Origin: Minisyncoccota bacterium
GTDB taxonomy: Bacteria; Patescibacteriota; Microgenomatia; UBA1400; PJMF01
Assembly: GCA_014728425.1 (NCBI GenBank)
Contig: WJLO01000095.1
Span: 1 to 11,061, forward strand
Direction of reading: 5' to 3'
Length of the DNA: 11,061 bases
Below, in pieces: positions 7,071 through 11,061 of the stretch (position 1 is the first letter of the stretch; each line of letters begins with the position of its first letter). The translations under genes and the position numbers were made by a program. Below the pieces are notes generated by a model. The model did not search any database, had not been told where the DNA came from, and worked only from the letters and a program-made list of their open reading frames with translations.

Positions 7071-7076
7071 AACTAA

Positions 7077-8300
7077 GTGATCAAAAAACTAGTTTATCAA
7101 CTTAAACGACCTTATCATTTACTAAAAACTGGCTTACTGCGCGGCTTACCAGCCCAGCTCAAATACAGCTTTCCTAATAATAAACTTAAAATCATTGCCA
7201 TCACTGGCACTGATGGCAAAACTACCTCTAGCACTTTGCTTTATCAAGTTTTAAAAACTGCAGGAAAAAAAGTAGCTTTGATCTCAACTGTAGCTTGTTA
7301 TTTAGGTTCAGAAGAAGTTGACACTGGCTTGCACGTAACTTCTCCGGATCCTAAGTTTTTATATTATTGGTTAGATCAAATGGTGAAAAAAAATATTGAA
7401 TATTTAGTTTTAGAAGCTACTTCTCATGGCATTTACCAATATCGCACCTGGGGTATTGAGCCAGTAATAGCTGGGCTAACCAACATTACTCATGAGCATC
7501 TTGACTACCACCAAGACTATCAGCAATACTTACAAGCTAAGACTTTGCTATTAGCTAAAGCACAAACAGCTATTATTAATCATGATGATCAGTCTTTTAC
7601 TCAAGTAAAAAAACTTTTAAACAATGCCAATACTAAAATCATTAGCTATAGTCAAGACGATCAGCTAGCTCGTTCACTCAAAACTGCTATTAATAAACGT
7701 TTTCCTGAATCATATAATCAAATGAATGCTCGTTTAGTAGCAAAGATTGCTAAACAACTACAACTCAAGCCCAAGCAAATTGCTCAAGGCATCAAAAAAT
7801 TTACTGGTGTGCCTGGCCGCATGCAGTTTGTTCCTAATAAACGCGGTTTCAAAGCTGTGGTTGATTTTGCTCATACACCCAATGCTTTAAAAAGGGCTTT
7901 GCTTGCCTTGCAACAACAGTTAAAGGCTCAAAAAACCACAGGAAGATTAATTGCTGTGTTTGGCTGTGCTGGTTTGCGAGACTGGCAAAAACGACCTTTA
8001 ATGGGCAAAATTGGAGCTAAGTTAGCTGATTTAGCTATTTTCACTGCCGAAGACCCTCGCACAGAAGATGTCTGGAGCATTATTAGGCAGATGAAACAAG
8101 ACTTGACTACTGAGCATGCTAAAGTAATCTCTATTGCTGATCGAGCTCAAGCTATTGACTTTGCTATTAATAAATTGGCTAAAAAAGGAGACTGGATCGG
8201 TGTTTTTGGCAAGGGACCAGAAAAGAGTCTTTGTTATGGTCAAGTGGAGCAACCTTGGAGTGATGTGCAGGTAGTAAAAAAAGCCTTGGCAAATCAATAA
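7077..8300 (+). CDS. murE: MurE-type Mur ligase lacking the N-terminal domain
   Basis: This is an ATP-dependent Mur ligase with the MurE motif set. It has P-loop TGTDGKTT (residues 43-50), EATSHG (113-118), THEHLDYH (138-145), Lys155 in YLQAK as the likely carbamylated lysine, PGRM (246-249), DFAHTPNAL (263-271), FGCAGLRDWQKRP (295-307), EDPRTED (325-331) and GKGPE (378-382). MurE adds the third amino acid to UDP-MurNAc-L-Ala-D-Glu. The Arg in EDPR, in place of DNPR, leans toward diaminopimelate over lysine, but weakly. At 407 aa it is about 80-90 residues shorter than typical MurE, with the P-loop near residue 45 instead of about 110. The missing part is the N-terminal UDP-sugar domain, replaced by a basic 35-residue leader. 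The GTG start directly follows an in-frame TAA, so the shortness is genuine. murC follows after 65 nt. A related non-MurE ligase role remains possible. Confidence 0.85.
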   Translation: MIKKLVYQLKRPYHLLKTGLLRGLPAQLKYSFPNNKLKIIAITGTDGKTTSSTLLYQVLKTAGKKVALISTVACYLGSEEVDTGLHVTSPDPKFLYYWLDQMVKKNIEYLVLEATSHGIYQYRTWGIEPVIAGLTNITHEHLDYHQDYQQYLQAKTLLLAKAQTAIINHDDQSFTQVKKLLNNANTKIISYSQDDQLARSLKTAINKRFPESYNQMNARLVAKIAKQLQLKPKQIAQGIKKFTGVPGRMQFVPNKRGFKAVVDFAHTPNALKRALLALQQQLKAQKTTGRLIAVFGCAGLRDWQKRPLMGKIGAKLADLAIFTAEDPRTEDVWSIIRQMKQDLTTEHAKVISIADRAQAIDFAINKLAKKGDWIGVFGKGPEKSLCYGQVEQPWSDVQVVKKALANQ

Positions 8301-8365
8301 AATAACTGCTTTAATTTTGCCGCCAGCTACTAGGTAACTTTAAAATCAAACTAACTAAAAAACTC

Positions 8366-9766
8366 ATGTCATCATTATTAGACTATCAAAACTTTTATTT
8401 AGTAGGTGTTAAAGGGGTTGCCATGACCTCAATTGCTCAATGCTTGATTGATGCTGGCAAGCATGTTCAAGGAAGTGATGTTGCAGCAGATTTTGTTACC
8501 AAAAAAATCCTTGATCGACTTCAGCTCAAGATTAACAATGGTTTTGACCATCATTTACCAGCCCAAATCCAAGCAGTCATCTATACTAGTGCTCATCAAG
8601 CCAAACAAAATCCTCAAGTACAACAAGCAATTAAGCAAGGCCTACCGGTTTACTCTCAAGCTGAAGCTTTAGCTGAGTTTTTTAACCAAAAAAAAGGAGT
8701 AGCAGTTTGCGGAGTAGGAGGGAAGTCTACAGTTTCGGCCATGATTACTTGGATTTTAACTAACAGCAAACACCAGCCTAGTTTTTCTGTTGGGGTAGGA
8801 GAGATTTTGGGTCTAAGCAAAACTGGCCAATGGTCTCCTCAAAGTGAGTATTTTATTGCTGAGGCAGATGAATATGTGATTGATCCTCAAGTTCCAGCTA
8901 AACAACGCCGACCTCGATTTTCCTTTCTCAAACCTTATATTACTGTTTGTACCAATCTAAAGTTTGACCATCCAGATGTTTATCAAGATTTTGCGCACAC
9001 CAAAAAAACCTTTAAGCAGTTTTTTGCTCAGCTTAAACCTAATGGTAAGTTAATTATCAATGGTGATAATCCAGATCTTCAAGAATTGGCAAATGAACAA
9101 GCCATTAGCTTTGGTGAACAAAACCACAACAACTGGCAACTGAGTGATTATCAAGTTCGCCAAGGCTCAACTCATTCCACAATCAAACATCAAGATCAGT
9201 CTTACTCTTTACAGCTGCAAATCCCTGGTAAATATAATGCCTTAAATGCTGTGGCAGCAATTACTGCTTGCCAAGTTCTAGGAACTCCAGTGCAAAAAGC
9301 TTTGTTGGCACTTGCTAAGTTTCGTTCCACCAAACGCCGGTTTGAGTTCATTGGTGAAAAAAACCAAACTAAATATTATGATGATTATGCTCATCACCCT
9401 AGCGAGGTCAAGGCCGCAATTCAGGCCCTTAATGAATGGTTTCCAGACCGACGCAAAATAATTGCTTTTCAACCACATACTTTCTCCCGCACTAAAAAAC
9501 TTTTTGATCAGTTTGTCACTGCCTTTGCTCAGGCTCAGGAAGTAGTCATGATTGATATTTTTGCTTCGGCTCGAGAAGAATTTGACGCCACGATTTCTAG
9601 CGACTTACTCTGTAAAGCAATTGAGCAACAATATCCCCGCATCAAAACCAACAACTTAAGCACCATTCATAACTTAGCTCAATACCTAGAAACTCAACTT
9701 AAGCCTGGCGATGTCTGTTTAACTTTAGGAGCTGGCGACATTTACGAAGTTCATGATTTGATATAA
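8366..9766 (+). CDS. murC: UDP-N-acetylmuramate--L-alanine ligase
   Basis: This 466-aa, full-length three-domain Mur ligase joins L-Ala to UDP-MurNAc, the first peptide step of cytoplasmic peptidoglycan precursor synthesis. The N-terminal Rossmann domain starts with FYLVGVKGVAMTSIA (residues 10-24) and holds GSDV (36-39). The central domain has CGVGGKST (115-122), AEADEY (165-170), NLKFDHPDVY (197-206) and GKYNALNAVAA (288-298). The C-terminal domain has DDYAHHPSEV (339-348), FQPHTFSRTK (368-377), ASAREE (400-405) and LTLGAGDI (452-459). The YAHHP and QPHTFSRT motifs separate MurC from other Mur ligases; the related Mpl ligase is the main alternative. The P-loop reads GVGGKST where most MurC proteins have GTHGKTT. 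Only the GxxGKS/T core is kept. The ATG at 8366 fits the family start. It has neither a Shine-Dalgarno sequence nor a close -10, so it is probably read from the murE promoter. Confidence 0.9.
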   Translation: MSSLLDYQNFYLVGVKGVAMTSIAQCLIDAGKHVQGSDVAADFVTKKILDRLQLKINNGFDHHLPAQIQAVIYTSAHQAKQNPQVQQAIKQGLPVYSQAEALAEFFNQKKGVAVCGVGGKSTVSAMITWILTNSKHQPSFSVGVGEILGLSKTGQWSPQSEYFIAEADEYVIDPQVPAKQRRPRFSFLKPYITVCTNLKFDHPDVYQDFAHTKKTFKQFFAQLKPNGKLIINGDNPDLQELANEQAISFGEQNHNNWQLSDYQVRQGSTHSTIKHQDQSYSLQLQIPGKYNALNAVAAITACQVLGTPVQKALLALAKFRSTKRRFEFIGEKNQTKYYDDYAHHPSEVKAAIQALNEWFPDRRKIIAFQPHTFSRTKKLFDQFVTAFAQAQEVVMIDIFASAREEFDATISSDLLCKAIEQQYPRIKTNNLSTIHNLAQYLETQLKPGDVCLTLGAGDIYEVHDLI

Positions 9767-9810
9767 AAAAATTAATACACATTTACCTCACTAAATTTTC
9801 ACTGATCTTA

Positions 9811-9819
9811 TGCTACACT
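9811..9819 (+). promoter_or_regulatory. Extended -10 (TGCTACACT) for the EndoQ gene
   Basis: A TGn extension precedes TACACT (9814-9819), which matches TATAAT at four of six positions including the key TAxxxT. It ends 8 nt before the ATG at 9828. An extended -10 can dispense with a -35, and none is seen. A transcript starting near 9826-9828 would be leaderless. Confidence 0.45.
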
Positions 9820-9827
9820 GGCTGATA

Positions 9828-11061
9828 ATGCAAACCCAGTTAATTTTAGATTTACATTTACACTCCCATTACTCACGTGCCACTAGTAAAAACATGGATC
9901 TGGAACATATTTATCGCTGGGGTAAGATAAAAGGGATCAATGTCATTGGCACAGCTGACTTTATCCATCCAGCCTGGCTGCAAGAACTACAAACCAAACT
10001 TGAGCCAGCCGAACCTGGCTTATTTAAACTCAAAGATCAATACGCTCAAGAACAAGACAAAACCTTGCCTGAAAGCGTCAAAAATCAACTGATGCGATTT
10101 ATTTTTACTACCGAAATCAGCACTATTTACAGTAAAAACGACCGGGTGCGTAAACTTCATAATGTCATTGTGATGCCCAGTTTTAAAGCAATTGCGAAGT
10201 TTAATCACGAGCTGCAAAAAATCGGTAACTTAAAGGCTGATGGCCGACCTATTCTAGGCCTTGATAGCAAAAAACTTTTACAACTAACCTTAGAAACCGA
10301 TCCCGAAGCTTTTTTTATTCCTGCTCATATCTGGACACCCTGGTTTTCCATGTTTGGTTCAAAATCTGGCTTTGATACCATTGAAGCAGCTTTTGAAGAA
10401 CTCACTCCAAAAATCAGCGCAATCGAAACTGGACTGTCTTCTGATCCTTTTATGAACTGGCGGGTAGATCAACTCAAAGATTTAACCATTGTTTCTAATT
10501 CTGATGCCCACTCTCCACAAAAACTTGGTCGTGAAGCTAATGTGCTAAACTGCGAATTGAGTTATCCAGCCATTATTGAAACCTTAAAAACCAATGATCA
10601 GCGCATGGTTGGCACAATTGAGTTTTACCCTCAAGAAGGTAAGTATCATTATGATGGTCATCGTAAATGTCAAATCTGCCTAGCTCCTGAAAAAACCAAA
10701 AAACACCAAAATCTGTGTCCTAAATGCGGCCAACCTTTAGTTTTGGGAGTTGATTATCGAGTTAATGAACTGGCTGACCATCCAGCAGACTATCAACCAC
10801 AAAAACATAAACAAGTAGAGTATATTATTCCCTTGGCAGAGATTATTGCCGAAATCAAAGGGGTAAAAAGCACTAAGACTAAAACTGTGCAAACAGAATA
10901 TCAAAAAATTTACCAAGCTTTAGGTAATGAGTTTAAGATTCTCCGCCAGTTATCACCAACTGATATTAAACAAGCTGGCTTTGCTATCTTAGCCCAAGCC
11001 ATTAAAAAAATGCGGGCGCAGGAGATTATTGTTAAACCAGGCTATGATGGAGTTTATGGAG
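9828..11061 (+). CDS. Endonuclease Q-type PHP-domain DNA repair nuclease (cut by the right window edge)
   Basis: The frame is open from ATG 9828 to the window end, 411 codons. The PHP metal-ligand set is complete: DLHLHSHYSRATSK (residues 8-21; His10, His12), TADFIHP (42-48; Asp44, His47), TTEIS (94-98; Glu96), KLHN (109-112; His111), PAHIWTPWF (165-173; His167) and SNSDAHS (223-229; Asp226, His228). A zinc site follows: CQIC (281-284) and CPKC (297-300), then LVLGVDYRV. This combination is that of endonuclease Q, described in Pyrococcus furiosus. EndoQ nicks DNA on the 5' side of uracil, hypoxanthine, xanthine and abasic sites. The archaeal enzyme is about 424 aa, and the fragment ends at KPGYDGVYG, close to the usual end of the nuclease. 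Some bacterial relatives continue into a UvrD-type helicase, which cannot be judged here. It starts 61 nt after murC and has its own extended -10. Confidence 0.88.
   Translation, partial: MQTQLILDLHLHSHYSRATSKNMDLEHIYRWGKIKGINVIGTADFIHPAWLQELQTKLEPAEPGLFKLKDQYAQEQDKTLPESVKNQLMRFIFTTEISTIYSKNDRVRKLHNVIVMPSFKAIAKFNHELQKIGNLKADGRPILGLDSKKLLQLTLETDPEAFFIPAHIWTPWFSMFGSKSGFDTIEAAFEELTPKISAIETGLSSDPFMNWRVDQLKDLTIVSNSDAHSPQKLGREANVLNCELSYPAIIETLKTNDQRMVGTIEFYPQEGKYHYDGHRKCQICLAPEKTKKHQNLCPKCGQPLVLGVDYRVNELADHPADYQPQKHKQVEYIIPLAEIIAEIKGVKSTKTKTVQTEYQKIYQALGNEFKILRQLSPTDIKQAGFAILAQAIKKMRAQEIIVKPGYDGVYG

Larger units (their letters stand above)
6850..7076. other. 227-nt divergent intergenic region
   Basis: This spacer separates the minus-strand glucan block from the plus-strand Mur ligase block. 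It is very AT-rich and holds no credible gene or RNA gene. It contains the two facing promoters and one inverted repeat, annotated separately. The roughly 170 nt between the two -10 boxes are free for regulators that could link glucan storage to wall synthesis, but I see no other clear motif. Confidence 0.7.

Noticed and set aside
6850..7076. tRNA, small RNA gene or CRISPR repeat in the largest spacer
   Set aside because: No cloverleaf, T-loop consensus or spaced direct repeats could be found by eye; the region is plain AT-rich promoter DNA.
8031..8297. 88-codon open frame antisense to the MurE gene
   Set aside because: It is antisense to well-conserved MurE motifs (EDPRTED, GKGPE) and has no plausible product. 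The similar short frames at 3772-4002, 8448-8672, 9278-9478 and 10020-10217 were rejected on the same grounds.
9767..9827. Intrinsic terminator after murC
   Set aside because: There is a run of A residues after the stop codon but no GC-rich stem followed by a T-run on the plus strand.
1..11061. Alternative genetic code (UGA read as Gly or Trp)
   Set aside because: All long genes use TGG for Trp and GGN for Gly, and none contains an in-frame TGA.

Overview
The window is an AT-rich stretch of bacterial DNA carrying nine genes in two divergent blocks. It most resembles a Candidate Phyla Radiation (Patescibacteria) genome. The evidence is a MurE-type ligase with no N-terminal domain, a MurC with a non-standard P-loop, archaeal-looking glycogen enzymes, a bacterial endonuclease Q, and no Shine-Dalgarno sequence before any start. 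No long gene contains an in-frame TGA and Trp is TGG, so the UGA=Gly code of Gracilibacteria/Absconditabacteria does not apply. I cannot name the phylum within the radiation.

Minus-strand block, in transcription order from about 6850 down to 1: a GT4-type glycogen/starch synthase-like glycosyltransferase, a GH57 alpha-amylase-like hydrolase, a GH15 glucoamylase-like hydrolase, a BadF/BadG-family sugar kinase, a small unrecognised protein, and the 5' part of a YifB/ComM-type Mg-chelatase-like AAA+ gene that runs off the left edge. The first four make a coherent alpha-glucan module: build the polymer, cut it to oligosaccharides, release glucose, and (inferred) phosphorylate it. The GT4/GH57/GH15 trio recalls the Methanocaldococcus jannaschii MJ1606/MJ1610/MJ1611 group.

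Plus-strand block, from 7077 to the right edge: a MurE-type ligase, MurC, and an endonuclease Q-type PHP nuclease with a four-cysteine zinc site, cut by the right edge. The two Mur ligases act in peptidoglycan precursor synthesis. EndoQ is a DNA repair enzyme best known from archaea.

The 227-nt divergent spacer (6850-7076) holds back-to-back promoters and a 15-nt inverted repeat placed like an operator. The most striking non-coding signal is that seven of nine genes have a -10-like hexamer 6-8 nt upstream of the start codon, two of them perfect TATAAT, with no Shine-Dalgarno sequence. This suggests widespread leaderless transcription. It also supports a GTG start for yifB and murE. I see no tRNA, rRNA, CRISPR array, insertion sequence or convincing intrinsic terminator.
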